Assembly (NCBI GenBank): GCA_963682175.1
Contig: OY821770.1
Coordinates: 15,654,501 to 15,718,500 of the forward strand
Length of the DNA: 64,000 nt
Direction of reading: 5' to 3'
From: Triglochin maritima
Taxonomy: Eukaryota; Streptophyta; Magnoliopsida; Alismatales; Juncaginaceae
Shown piece after piece: positions 35,201 to 45,750 of this stretch (position 1 is its first letter; each line of letters opens with the position of its first letter). The notes under the pieces are model-generated. The model searched no databases. It saw only the letters and a list, made by a program, of their open reading frames with translations, and was not told the DNA's origin. A program made the translations under genes and the position numbers.

Positions 35201-35661
35201 AAGGTCAGGCTGACAAACTATAATCAACCCTTTAGATAATTAAACTTACATTTTGTTACTAGCTTGTTAATATTAGGTGTAAGTATAGCCAGGGTCAAGT
35301 ATAATTTACATCACTAATATTAGGTATATAAGTGTAACTAAGATAAATATATTTGTATCTCTTTTTTGGCCATTAATGATGAAAAAGATTAATGTATATG
35401 GAGGAGCGATAGAATAGACTTGAAATCATGACACTCATATGACGTTCCTTATTATTTTAAAATTAAAAAAATCAAATGGTAAATCTAAACATTTGATCTT
35501 TTTTATGACATATGCTAAGTATGTACACCTAAAATTATAAAATTTGAAGCTCAGTTGATATAATCAAATGATACCATATTTATTACAAATGCGTCACCCT
35601 TTGGTCTTTTACCAAACAAGTTGAGTTCTATTATTACCGATGTGTGATCAATGTGTATACA

Positions 35662-35701
<40 letters not shown>

Positions 35702-38700
35702 TATATATAATATTATATACATAATATATATATAGATATATATATATATATATATAATATTATATATATAGGGTCAAACTCTAGTGAGCACAAGACTCAT
35801 CAAATTTAGTTTAAGCCCCCTACAATCTCACAATCGGATCTTATTTACAGTTAATCCCACCATTCATTAGCATAACCGTTTTTATCTTAATCTACCTTAC
35901 AATTTGAAATGAATGGTGGATATTGTGGGGGCTTAATTTTCTAAATTAAACCCTGGGCTCACTAGAGAATTCCTGTATATATAATATATATATATATAAT
36001 ATATATATATATATATTATAGGGTTGGTGTGTTAAATTTTGTAAACGGGTTAAAAAGCATGACCGCTATTCGCTTTAAGTAGGAGGGGTTGGAGTGGGTT
36101 GATAAGTCGAACCCACTTCACGCTTTACCCTATAGAAAAGGTAATCAATGTGGTAAAAGTTCTAAATTTGAGATATTATTTGTAATTGTATCATTTAGAT
36201 GGAAATTTTATTTTCGCACTAATACTATGTTAATTATTTGATTCATCTCTCAAGTAATCAAAATACAACACATATTTCATGTACACGTTTGTTAGTCCTC
36301 CTGATCGTAGTTTTTTTTACTAATTTTTGGGTTCACTTGTTTAAATGATATATATTTTTGAATGATGTTTAATGTGATATTTAGGTTTATGGTTTTATGA
36401 CTTTCTACAGGAGGTGGATCCCAAGGTAGAAAATGATGAATCTTTAGATGCTGAAGGGATGAATAGCTTTCTATCTGAGCTAACAAATGCAATCCCTGGA
36501 ATAGATGAAGCTATGAGTTTCGCTGAAATGCTTAAGTGAGTTTCTGTGTAACTGCATTGAAGTTATACTATTTGTAACATAGACCCTTGGGTTTTCTATG
36601 TAGCCTAAAATGTGTTGATTCTCATGGATTATTTTAGTATGGTCATTTCCTCAATAATTTGCGGGCTTTAAAAGTCAACATCCCCTTAAAGGACCATTGA
36701 TTATTTTCAGGTACGGAACATCATTTAATGATATAAAAGTATGGATAATTTTATTGCTGTACTGTGTGGCAAATGAAATTTTAGAATTGGACTTGTCAGA
36801 AGTAACTGCCAAACATGTAAAAACACGGTTGGCAACAGTTATGTTATATTACTTATGGTCTAGTGTTCTTAGGTTTTTGACTGAGGAGGTAACGTTTGTT
36901 CTTTTTGAAGCCATCTTATTTGTTCAACTTACATAGCTTCTCTGCAGATTGGTCCAAACAATGGATTATTCAGTTATTGTTTTTGACACTGCTCCAACTG
37001 GGCACACACTTCGACTGTTGCAATTCCCATCAACTCTGGAGAAAGGTTTGTCAAAAGTTATGGCCTTGAAAAATAGATTTGGGGGTCTACTGACACAGGT
37101 ACTATTTTTTTTGACAGAAAACAACTAACTGAACACAGGTTCATATGCTCTTATTATTTCCTAGTAGTTACTTTTTTCCGATGAAGAGAATTAAGTTGTC
37201 TGTGAATGAACAACCCTGTCAGAACACATTGAAGTTAACTTGATGTCTTCATTTATATCAACAACGTTCTTAACATTGTTTGTTGTTGACAAGCTTTTTG
37301 ATATCCACTATTCCATGCTTTTGTGGAGACCCATAATCTTATTAACTGTATTGACATATTTTTTGGTGCTGTGGGCATACCCCTTTATAATTTATAAAAA
37401 TGTGATTAAATGCAACTATTTTTTGTACTCTTCGACTAAATATTGATGGCCTTAGCCTTATCAATAATCTGCAAACCTTTGCATCTAAATGTTAATTAAT
37501 TATGTTTGCATGTTCCATTAAGAGAGCACGAAGTACATGTTTTCTCATCTGAGGTAGTTAGAGAGAAACATAATTTAATTTAATGATGCTAATCTTCTCT
37601 GTATTGTTTCAATTTATCAGATGTCTCTGATGAGATAAATAATTTATTTACTGATGCTACCGCTCCAAAAAAAAAATAAAAAATAATGATGCTAGCTTCT
37701 GTCCTTAGCAAGTGAGCATGACATTGCAATTGACATTTAATAACCTAAAAATTAGCATAATCATGTTTTGTTTTCTCTCGACAGGCCACACGCCTTTTTG
37801 GTCTTGGTGATGAATTCAGCGAGGATGCACTTTTGGGTAGGCTTGAGGGAATGAAAGATGTAATCGAACAAGTGAACAGACAGTTCAAAGATCCGGTAAA
37901 TATTCATCTTTTTTCTTCTTGAGAATAATGAATACCAGTCAACATAACCTTGCTGGACGTAAGATGTCCAAATAATAAGGGCATCTTTATTATTGTTCTA
38001 TTGCTAGACTGTTGCTTGTACGTACACACTCAACTTAAGCATAGATCATGTCTTAATATTTTTATTTAAAAGCAACATTACTGAAGTCATTTGAATTGTA
38101 TTGTGAAGTGAGGGCTTAATTTGTTTTAACTTGTTTTTCTGAAGATAGAAGGTGCTTAATGATGCGATTTATAGTGTAACAATCAATACACGTTTTTTTA
38201 TAAATATGATCTTCTGTAAAATTTGTTTGATGCCTTTCTTGTGTCAGGTGCTATCATTCTTCCCTATTGATGGTAGCATTCCACGATTTTTAATTGTACA
38301 TTGTTTCAATGAATTCCAGACTACATTTAAACTAAGTGAATAATGTCAGATGAAACTCTCTAGGTCAGTATAACAGAAAGTCCCTGTCTGTTATCTTGCA
38401 CCGTATGGCATTTTAAATGTACAACTATTTGAGATGCCTGATTGAGTCTCTCGTACAGGATTTAACAACCTTTGTTTGTGTCTGTATTCCGGAGTTTCTA
38501 TCTCTTTATGAGACGGAGAGGTTGGTTCAAGAGCTTACCAAGTTTGAAATCGATGCCCATAATATCATCATCAACCAAGTCCTCTTCAGTGATGAAGGTT
38601 TGTTGTTTCTCGTACGTGTAATGGTTGTGTTTTTTCTTTATATTCAAAGGTGTATTCCTCAGCCTTCATCCTTCACATTACAAGCAATTCCTTTCTTGTA

Positions 38701-39083
38701 GCGGTTGAATCCAAGTTGCTTGAAGCTCGGATGCGTATGCAACAGAAATACATAGATCAATTTTACATGTTATATGATGATTTCAACATCACTAAGCTTC
38801 CACTTCTGCCTGAGGAGGTCCTTCACAAGAAAACCTTCTTTAACATCATCTGTCCGAGATGGAATTTCAATTACGATATTAGCATAACTGGATGTGTCTC
38901 TTGCAGGTTTGTGGTGTGGATGCTTTGAAAAGGTTCTCTGCCGACTTCATCAAACCATACAAGCCAGCTTTTGCCCCAGGCTCGGTGGAATTTCTGGAGA
39001 AACGAATATCTTTATTGAGAAGGCAACTAGAAGATGCCGTATCTGATCTTGAAAAACTGCGTAAAGGGAAGCAAAAGGCTTGA
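32273..39083 (+). CDS. GET3A: GET3a / ASNA1 tail-anchored protein targeting ATPase, 355 aa, 7 exons
   Basis: Cytosolic ATPase that carries tail-anchored membrane proteins to the ER receptor. Exons: 32273-32521, 36411-36535, 36948-37098, 37785-37895, 38459-38597, 38702-38817, 38907-39083. Borders are GT-AG, phases agree, and the sum is 1068 bases. Motifs: deviant Walker [11 protein letters not shown] at 23-32, switch I STDPAHN at 52-58, switch [10 protein letters not shown] at 138-145, the family run [14 protein letters not shown] at 221-234, and a charged C-terminal coiled coil from about 320. No transit peptide precedes the P-loop, which points to the cytosolic a-type and not the organellar forms. 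The zinc-binding CxxC of yeast and animal GET3 is Ser262-Lys-Leu-Leu265 here. In-frame codons before 32273 contain no ATG. Intron 1 is 3.9 kb and filled with repeats. Confidence 0.95.
33270..33960 (-). repeat. Possible LINE-derived fragment in GET3a intron 1
   Basis: The minus strand encodes a decayed peptide with a CxxC pair (CYTCRM) and spaced hydrophobic and tryptophan residues that recalls the C-terminal zf-RVT end of plant LINE reverse transcriptases. The frame is broken. The composition is more GC-rich than the intron around it. The call is tentative; it could also be a different retrogene relic. Confidence 0.3.
34790..35230. mobile_element. MITE, 441 bp, with 10-bp target duplication in GET3a intron 1
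   Basis: Flanked by identical TTTAGATAAT at 34780-34789 and 35231-35240. The arms are inverted (TTAATTGTAGTTTG against GGTTGATTATAGTTTG), and alternating phrases such as GCACTTTG and ACGTTTTAAAG mirror each other inward. Ends and layout match the MITE at 2865-3204, so both belong to one Mutator-type family. Confidence 0.85.
35665..36020. repeat. (TA)n microsatellites enclosing a 200-bp MITE
   Basis: TA runs fill 35665-35699, about 35730-35770 and about 35975-36020. Between them 35771-35975 has inverted ends (CTCTAGTGAGC and GCTCACTAGAG) and mirrored interior phrases (ACCATTCATT and its complement). This is a MITE that targeted a TA-repeat tract, as described for microsatellite-associated MITEs. 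Confidence 0.8.
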
Positions 39084-39179
39084 TTAAAACTTCCGAGTTG
39101 TAGTGTGTTTTTGCTTATTTATTTTTCTGTATCGACAAGCAGCTTGCCTTAACAGGATGAATATGTACAATCTCTCAAT

Positions 39180-39185
39180 AATAAA
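39180..39185 (+). terminator. AATAAA polyadenylation signal of GET3a
   Basis: AATAAA 97 bases after the stop codon, within an AATAATAAAA run. The distance fits a short plant 3' UTR. Confidence 0.6.
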
Positions 39186-39189
39186 AATC

Positions 39190-40145
39190 ATGCCATCCTC
39201 TCATTTGGCTGTTATTCATTGATATGTTTAGATGTTTTAGATTATCATTATAAAAAATATATCCCCTTTTAGTAATTTTCATGTAAAATTATACACATTT
39301 TTTGCAGAATAGCACGCTTGTGAACCTGGTGTTTCAGTTTTTGTTATGTTTGTAGTCCATGGAATGAGTTTGTTACAGGATGCACTTCATATTTTTTTCG
39401 CCCTTACTTTTTGACCTACATTGTCCGTGCCAGGATAGTACGAGTGATACCATATGTAATGTCCTTGATTTGAATTGACAGATGTCCACTGCAATTCAGA
39501 TGGGCTTCATATAATAAGGCAAGGTATAATAATATCTTTCATGAATTTTACTCTCTTTATAGACAAAAAAAGTCTATGGAAGAAGAAAGGTGTTGTGCTG
39601 TGGACCTGTGGGAGAGAGAAGGGAGACGAGGAACTTAGATATCCATTAGAATAACCCACTCTTACAGCATATGCCACACATATTTCTTATTCTTTGGTAG
39701 GAACTGAAGCCGTTGCCGGGCTATACAAGTCAGTCTGCTTAGTTGTAGGAAACCAGCTGGGCAAAATGGGCGACTTATTGTTAAGCTGATCAGTTGTGAG
39801 GATTCTCTCCTTCGGCAGGTGGTGTCGTGGTGTGATGCTATAGCAGTTTTCCCCCCAAAATATGCCTGCCAAGGGAGAGTTTCCCTATGACTGGCTTTCT
39901 GCTTACCCGTGATGTTTTTATTGGGCAGGGTTACTAGGGTAATAGAATAAGGTATTTTTTACCTGCTTTTTTTGTTAATTGTTAACTACTTTTGGCATAT
40001 GAATTTTAGAATAATTATAGATATGAAATTACAAAATCCCCAATGAAATTCCAACACTACAAGTCTATAACACATCTCTCGACCTCTAGTTTCAACTTTC
40101 AACCCCCTTCTTCTTGTTACTCACCCAAATTCTCTATCCAGTGTA
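39190..40145. other. GET3a downstream flank; unassigned
   Basis: No recognised gene. A stretch at about 39690-39900 is less AT-rich than its surroundings and has an AG before a short plus-strand open run. It resembles a decayed exon, but I could not match it to a family. Confidence 0.4.
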
Positions 40146-40615
40146 GGGGTGACAACGGGTATCCAGAATCGGTCAAATCGAACGAAATTTCAGTGGTACC
40201 GAACCGAGGTAACATGAATGTGTCGGATATAGATATTCAATTCAGAACCGACCCGGTCGCGATTTGGTTCTAGTTCTAGCCACTGTATATTATAAAAAAG
40301 AAAAAAACCCTGACCTAACCCTTCACGAGACCAACCCACGAATAACCCTAACGCACTCACTGGTTGCCGCCTCCATTCCCACTCCCTCTCCCTCTCCCAA
40401 GTCTCCACTCTCCTGGCTGCCGCCTCCACAGTCCACACTCCTTCTCCCTCTCCCTCTCCCAAGTCTCCACTCTCCGGACTAATCCCATACCCTCTCCCTC
40501 TCCAAAGTCTCCACTCTCCTGGCTGCAATCCTGCTATCCCACACCCCGTCCGGTCTTCTCCACGCGTCTCCGGTCTCCACGCTCATTCGGTGAATTTTTT
40601 TGTTATTTTGAGTGA
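40146..40615 (+). repeat. Second copy of the element segment seen at 888-1290
   Basis: GGGGTG followed by GGGTATCCAGAATCGGTC and the GAACCGACCCGG block match 888-1010. The following CT-rich part (CCCTCTCCCTCTCCC) matches 1180-1240. Here the CT-rich part is expanded into about three tandem units of roughly 60-70 bp carrying AAGTCTCCACTCTCC. There is no PP5 sequence after it. The match shows that the 5' portion of the PP5-carrying element belongs to a repeat family of its own. Confidence 0.7.
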
Positions 40616-41163
40616 AAGTGAAAAAACAGATATGGACATATCAATCACTGTAATATGTATCCCTTCAATCTGCAAGATCCTAGATGAAACATATCATAAT
40701 ACAATTTAGTCAAACAAACTCTGAAAAGATACAGATCGAACTTCAGTTAGCATGAACTAAATTGGTGCTACAATTTGTATTACTTGAAGAAATATTAACT
40801 TTTTACCACCCTTATCTAAACGTTTCAGTCTTCGTGTGTAAGTAGAAATTACAAGATAAAAATGATAAGCAGCACCGCTGGATGATTTTCCATATTGCCA
40901 TGTCAAATTAATGACATACCAAATTTTAATAAATTTAAGATCATGAAAGATAAGTAGATTGAGTGTATCTTAAACTTGTTTCATCCCGTTTTCATTTGGA
41001 AACATTTTATATCACTGTTTTCAGATATGGTCAAAGATGATGTACTTACCGGTGCAAATAGTCTATATTGCTCACATTTACATTTTTTAGGACTAAAATA
41101 TATTTTCAACTAATACGATACATTTTTTTGAAATCAAATTTAAGGTGACACGCATATTATTAA
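40616..41163. other. Intergenic; no gene seen
   Basis: AT-rich with no recognisable coding, RNA or repeat signal. Confidence 0.45.
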
Positions 41164-41686
41164 TGTAACATCCCGAAACAACGGAAAAAATTGAAATTTA
41201 ACAATAAAAGAGATCTCAAGAAATACACATCAAGCGAGAATGTTACTCAATAAATAACCAGTCGGTGCACCAAATACAATAGAGTTTGTAAAAAATATAT
41301 GATTACATCAATACACGAAATGAATATAGGTAATCATGACGATCTCGTTAGTCCGAAGAGGATCCTGACCCCAAAATGTGCCCACCCGCTGTCACCACCC
41401 CCACAAAACCTACTACGGTCCTGAAAGATGAATTAAACAACAATACCTGAGTTTCCCATTAGGAAACCCCGTATGCCAAGCTCACCTATATGAATGCAAC
41501 AGTACGGTAATGAACCTATCATACTAGTAGCATGTCATGTCATCATCAGCAATGCAACAAAACTCATCCAAGGGTAAAACAGGACATCAGTCCTACAACA
41601 GCGACAATAACTCTCCAAGGGTCAACAAGAACATCAGTCCAACAAACAATATCGGGTCCCCTCGGAGACCTACCGTAGGCATATAC
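41164..41686. mobile_element. Gypsy-type LTR, left part
   Basis: Begins TGTAACATCCCGAAA, a start typical of plant Ty3/gypsy LTRs. It runs to 41686 and ends in TATAC, where the family-B LTR begins. The same TATAC opens the sequence right of the family-B LTR end at 63868, so 63869-64000 is probably the continuation. Classification as gypsy is from the terminus only. Confidence 0.55.
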
Positions 41687-43828
41687 TGTAGGATTTCGTG
41701 TCCATATGTATGTATATATTTTAAATTTTTTAATACAACGTACAAGATCGTTTTCATATTTTGAACAATTTCTATGTACATTACTTTGTGTTTATTCTAA
41801 TATCATGCAACCCTACATTTATTAAAATAAACCACAAATGTTGAATCATACCTAAAATTTCTCTAAAACCTTTTTGAAGATCCGGAGTCGCGTTGCCCGT
41901 TGAATCGTCCACGGATTTGCCTACGAGTGTTCACCAAACTCTAAACAAGATTAGAGAGAAATGAGCTAGCCAATCAATCTCTAATAAGGTTTAGAATCTA
42001 GCTAATAACCCCACTTTGAGCCCCTGAGATTTCTATCTCCTAAACTCAAAATTATTAAGAGATTTTCATGGTGATTAAGTGAGAGATTAATGAGATAAAT
42101 AATTTTTGCATTAGTATTAAACAAGTAGGAGTAGGTGCCCTTTTATAGGCTACCAAAACATCCTTATCAAGAGCTATTCTTTAGCCACGATCCATTGTTT
42201 ATTCTCTCCTAAAATTAATCTCTAATTTCCACATAAGCACCCTAAAAACGTTTTAATTAAATCTGGAATTAATCCACCTATGATCTAATTAATCTCTTAA
42301 TAATTCACGCAGAAATCGCACTGTTCGGTTGACTGAGAATTTTTCTCGGTTAACCGAACTATTCGGTTTTAACACATGTTCGGTGCACCGTGAGCTAGAC
42401 AGTCGATCGAATCCGCATGAGAAAAATTCTCTAGAAAAATTCGGACGAACTACGTCTTTTACTCGGTCTACCCAACACCTATCAGAATTTCTCCTGAGAC
42501 ATAGTCTACGGATGACCGTGTCACCTTCGGTCTACCGAAAATACTACTTCTCGGTTGACCATGCACACTCGGTTAATCGAACCCGATTGTCCAGACACTC
42601 TAGACAATTTCGGTCAATCAATTGTGCTTACCCGTTCCTCATTCAGTTAACCGATCCGAAGATACCCCGGTCGACCGAACCATGAACGGTTCACCGTGTT
42701 TGACCTCGATTTTGCCTTTGTCAAATTTTGGATTTATTTCCAACAAAATTTAATCTTTTGGGGTTTTTAGCAAATTCACATCTTATATAATATATTATCA
42801 TATGTAATATTAAATTATTACACCCCATAATATATATACCTCATATGAATTTGTTATGATTCTAATTATGTCAATTCGCATGACATATTGATTTTATTCA
42901 TTCACCACATGTGTCCTATTTTCACATGAAACCCGACACATCATATGAACTTAAAATCAAGCCTCTTGTTTCCCAGTTTTGTGGTGTAACCTATATGAGG
43001 ATCTAAGCCAAATTGGTAGCGATATTAAACACTTAATATCTCAAACTATAAGCGGTATCTAGCTACACATTATAGTTACCCAATTAACATAGATGTCTTT
43101 GTTCCACCCGAACTAAAACACGATCCATTTAGTGATGTAAGTGCACTACTTGTATCCGTCCCTTGCCTCATAATATTAAGAATATATACAAAGTAGAAAT
43201 GTGTAACTATGTAACTATGTAACTTAACTCAAGTTACATTGTGCACATTATAATTTTGCTTTATCAAGGGGCCCACTAATATCATCACTCAATTAAGAGG
43301 GGCAATGATAATCGTTTGACTAGCTATCTTTTCCAGCACAAGTCATGCTCAACCAACTATTGCCTTTATCACTACACTCATTGATAGCTTTTGACAATAA
43401 TCAAATTAAGCACTTCTTGAGTGAAAAGATATAAGTCTCATATCTTAGGATCCAAGACACAGTAAAAACATTAATGACACGAAACACAATTCCATAATGT
43501 TTTACTTGTTAGGTCTATTCAATATATAAAAGTAATCTTTTCATCTTTTATATACTCGTGTCGTCAATCATTTGTAGAGCTACAACAATCGATGACCAAC
43601 ACGACAATCTTATCTCGGTAATTAATGTTCCATGTTAATTACCATGATTGTGAATAATTTTTGATTTATGTAAACCATTATCTTTTAGAGCTCTACGGTT
43701 AAGGACCAAGCGCATCTTCCTTAACACTTCCAAAAGACGAATACCATAATGAAGGAACAAAATGCTTGAACATTCAATTCATAATAATTCACATATAAAA
43801 GTAAAACTTTTAGAACACATTCCTTTCA
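41687..43828 (-). repeat. Family-B LTR (3' LTR of the Copia B relic)
   Basis: 2142 bp. A degenerate palindrome array fills about 42315-42700, where GGTCGACCG has often decayed to GGTTGACCG or GGTTAACCG. The frame 42329-42685 is a by-product of that array. It resembles 62125-63868 more closely than the other family-B copies. Confidence 0.9.
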
Positions 43829-43842
43829 ATCTCCCACTTGTT
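43829..43842 (-). promoter_or_regulatory. Polypurine tract of Copia B
   Basis: Minus strand reads AACAAGTGGGAGAT directly before the LTR start TGAAAGG, the normal primer for plus-strand DNA synthesis. Confidence 0.75.
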
Positions 43843-44890
43843 ATCAAAGTTTTCTTTCACATACATTCTCAATGTATAAAACAATAATAAGTAGGGTAAC
43901 CCTCTCTAATCACTCATCAAGCTAATCCACATGGTTTCTCAGACCCATGGACTCGAAATGCATTTCACCATTGGCTTGGGATAAATGTTTGGTAAATGGA
44001 TCAGTTGTGTTGCTGTTTATGTCCACCCATAGTAAATTTATTTTGCCTTCGTCGGTGGTTGAGTCGGTCGTAGTGATTTGCTCCAACTGCACTAACTCAT
44101 GCCTCCACCTTCGAGAATAATGACATATCATTATTGCGACCCCTATCATCTGGATCACTCATGAAACTCGCATCCGAATAGCCCTCGGCTATTAACTCCC
44201 TTTGTCCTCCATAAACAAGAAAACTTATCTTTGGTCCGGTTAAGGTACCTCAGAATATTCTTGACCGCAGTCCAATGCTCAGGACCTGCGTTGGTTGGTG
44301 ACGACTTGTCACGCTCAAAGCATACGAGACATTGGGTCTTGTGCAAGTCATCGCATACATGATCGATCATATTGTTGAAGCATAAGGGATATCTTTCATG
44401 TACTCCAAGTCTTTACGTGATTCAGCACGTTAAGACTTCTTGAGTTGCACACCCATACTCATTGGCACACTGTCCTTTTTGGAGTTGTTCATGCTGGACA
44501 TTTCTAAGACATTGTCAATGTATGTACGTTGACATAGGCCAATGAGTCTACGAGATCTATCTCTATATATCTTGATTCCCAAGATGTATTGAGCCTCACC
44601 CATATCTTTCATCGGAAATGCAGATTTCAATGAACTTCTCGTTTGCTCAAGCAAATGTATACGATTTCCCATGAGGAGTATGTCATCGACATATAAGATC
44701 AAGAACACTATGTGGCTCCCACTGACCTTCTTGTATATACAAGGCTCTTCCTTACTTTGGATGAAGTGAATCTTTTTGACTTCTTCGTCAAAGCGCTTGT
44801 TCCAACTCCTTGATGCTTGCTTCAATCCGTAAATGGATCTTTGAAGCTTGCATACTTTCTCGCTATTCTTTGGAATGGGCTTATTATTGT
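43843..44890 (-). pseudogene. Copia B reverse transcriptase / RNase H fragment
   Basis: Minus-strand frames 44825-44430, 44370-44155 and 44158-43922 carry GLKQASRSWNKRFDE, an intact LYVDDILLMGN box, PEHWTAVKNILRYLNRTKD, and the end of RNase H with DPFTKHLSQ. The stretch breaks off at about 44880, upstream of the RT core (KPIPKN), where a short duplicated sequence begins. Integrase, protease and gag are missing. Confidence 0.88.
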
Positions 44891-44998
44891 GACTATCATA
44901 CTCAAGAGAAATATATGATCAAATATCTTTGGAATGGAGTATTATTGTGACTATCATACTCAAGAGAAATATATGATCAAATATTTTTAAGGATGATT
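44868..44998. repeat. 58-bp tandem duplication at a rearrangement junction
   Basis: The unit CTTTGGAATGG plus ATTATTGTGACTATCATACT occurs at 44868 and again at about 44928. The phrase ATTATTGTGACTATCATACT is also present at about 45830, inside the family-D LTR. The duplicated patch joins the Copia B pol relic to an LTR-B fragment of opposite orientation. Confidence 0.85.
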
Positions 44999-45546
44999 AT
45001 GTGTCAATTTGTGATTGGTTTATGAAAGAGAAAAGCAAGAGATCGTGGATTAGTGGATAACCCATGATGTGAGTATTGGGAGAGCCTATAAATAGGTCTC
45101 CTCTCCCTACTTGTTTTATTGAATAATTTTTTTTTGTCTCTCCGTAACCTCTCCACTAATCCATCCGAATTTCTCTTGATTATTTCGAGCTTTTGGAGAT
45201 TGAATTCTGAGGGAGCTTTAGAGGGGTTATTATCTAAATTCTAAGCTTGATTTAGAGATTGAATTGGCCAGCTCATTTCTCTCTAATCTTGTTTAGAGTT
45301 TGGTGAACACTTGAAGGTGAATCGACGGGCGATTCGACGAGCAACGGAACTCCGGATCTTCATAAAGGTTTTAGAGAACCTTTGGTATGATCCTCATCTA
45401 TTTATTTTAATATATTTGTAAATTAATATGTACTAAAATAGTATATAGAATAATGTACATAAAATCATCGAAAATATGATAATTGATCCTGCATGCATGT
45501 ATAAAACTCGAAAAAATACACATACATAAGGTCATGAAATCCTACA
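44990..45546 (+). mobile_element. Family-B LTR fragment, opposite orientation
   Basis: Matches the last third of the 29508-31307 copy in the same orientation, including CCTATAAATAGGTCT, and ends with GAAATCCTACA. Its 5' part is missing at the duplication junction. Flanks do not match those of 41687. Confidence 0.85.
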
Positions 45547-45750
45547 ACATTGCCATTAAAGTTTCCAAAATATCAACATGTTAGTTGTCTTCCTTAATGG
45601 TCTGTTTGGGTGTGCCACGTGTGTAATAGTCATTGGCATGTTCTATTATTAAATTGCTTTGTTAATTTGAGTTGATAATCATAGTAGATTACGAATAATT
45701 AACACAAAACTAAATCCCTAAATCGTACCCTAACCCCCTCACTCGTCCAG
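45547..45750. other. Unassigned spacer
   Basis: About 200 bp between the LTR-B fragment and the start of a family-D-like LTR. No coding or repeat signal recognised; it could be the internal region next to that LTR. Confidence 0.35.

Noticed and set aside
42329..42685. Frames rich in Arg, Ser and Thr at 42329-42685 and 62332-62688
   Set aside because: They are translations of the degenerate palindrome array within family-B LTRs and are similar only because the LTRs are.
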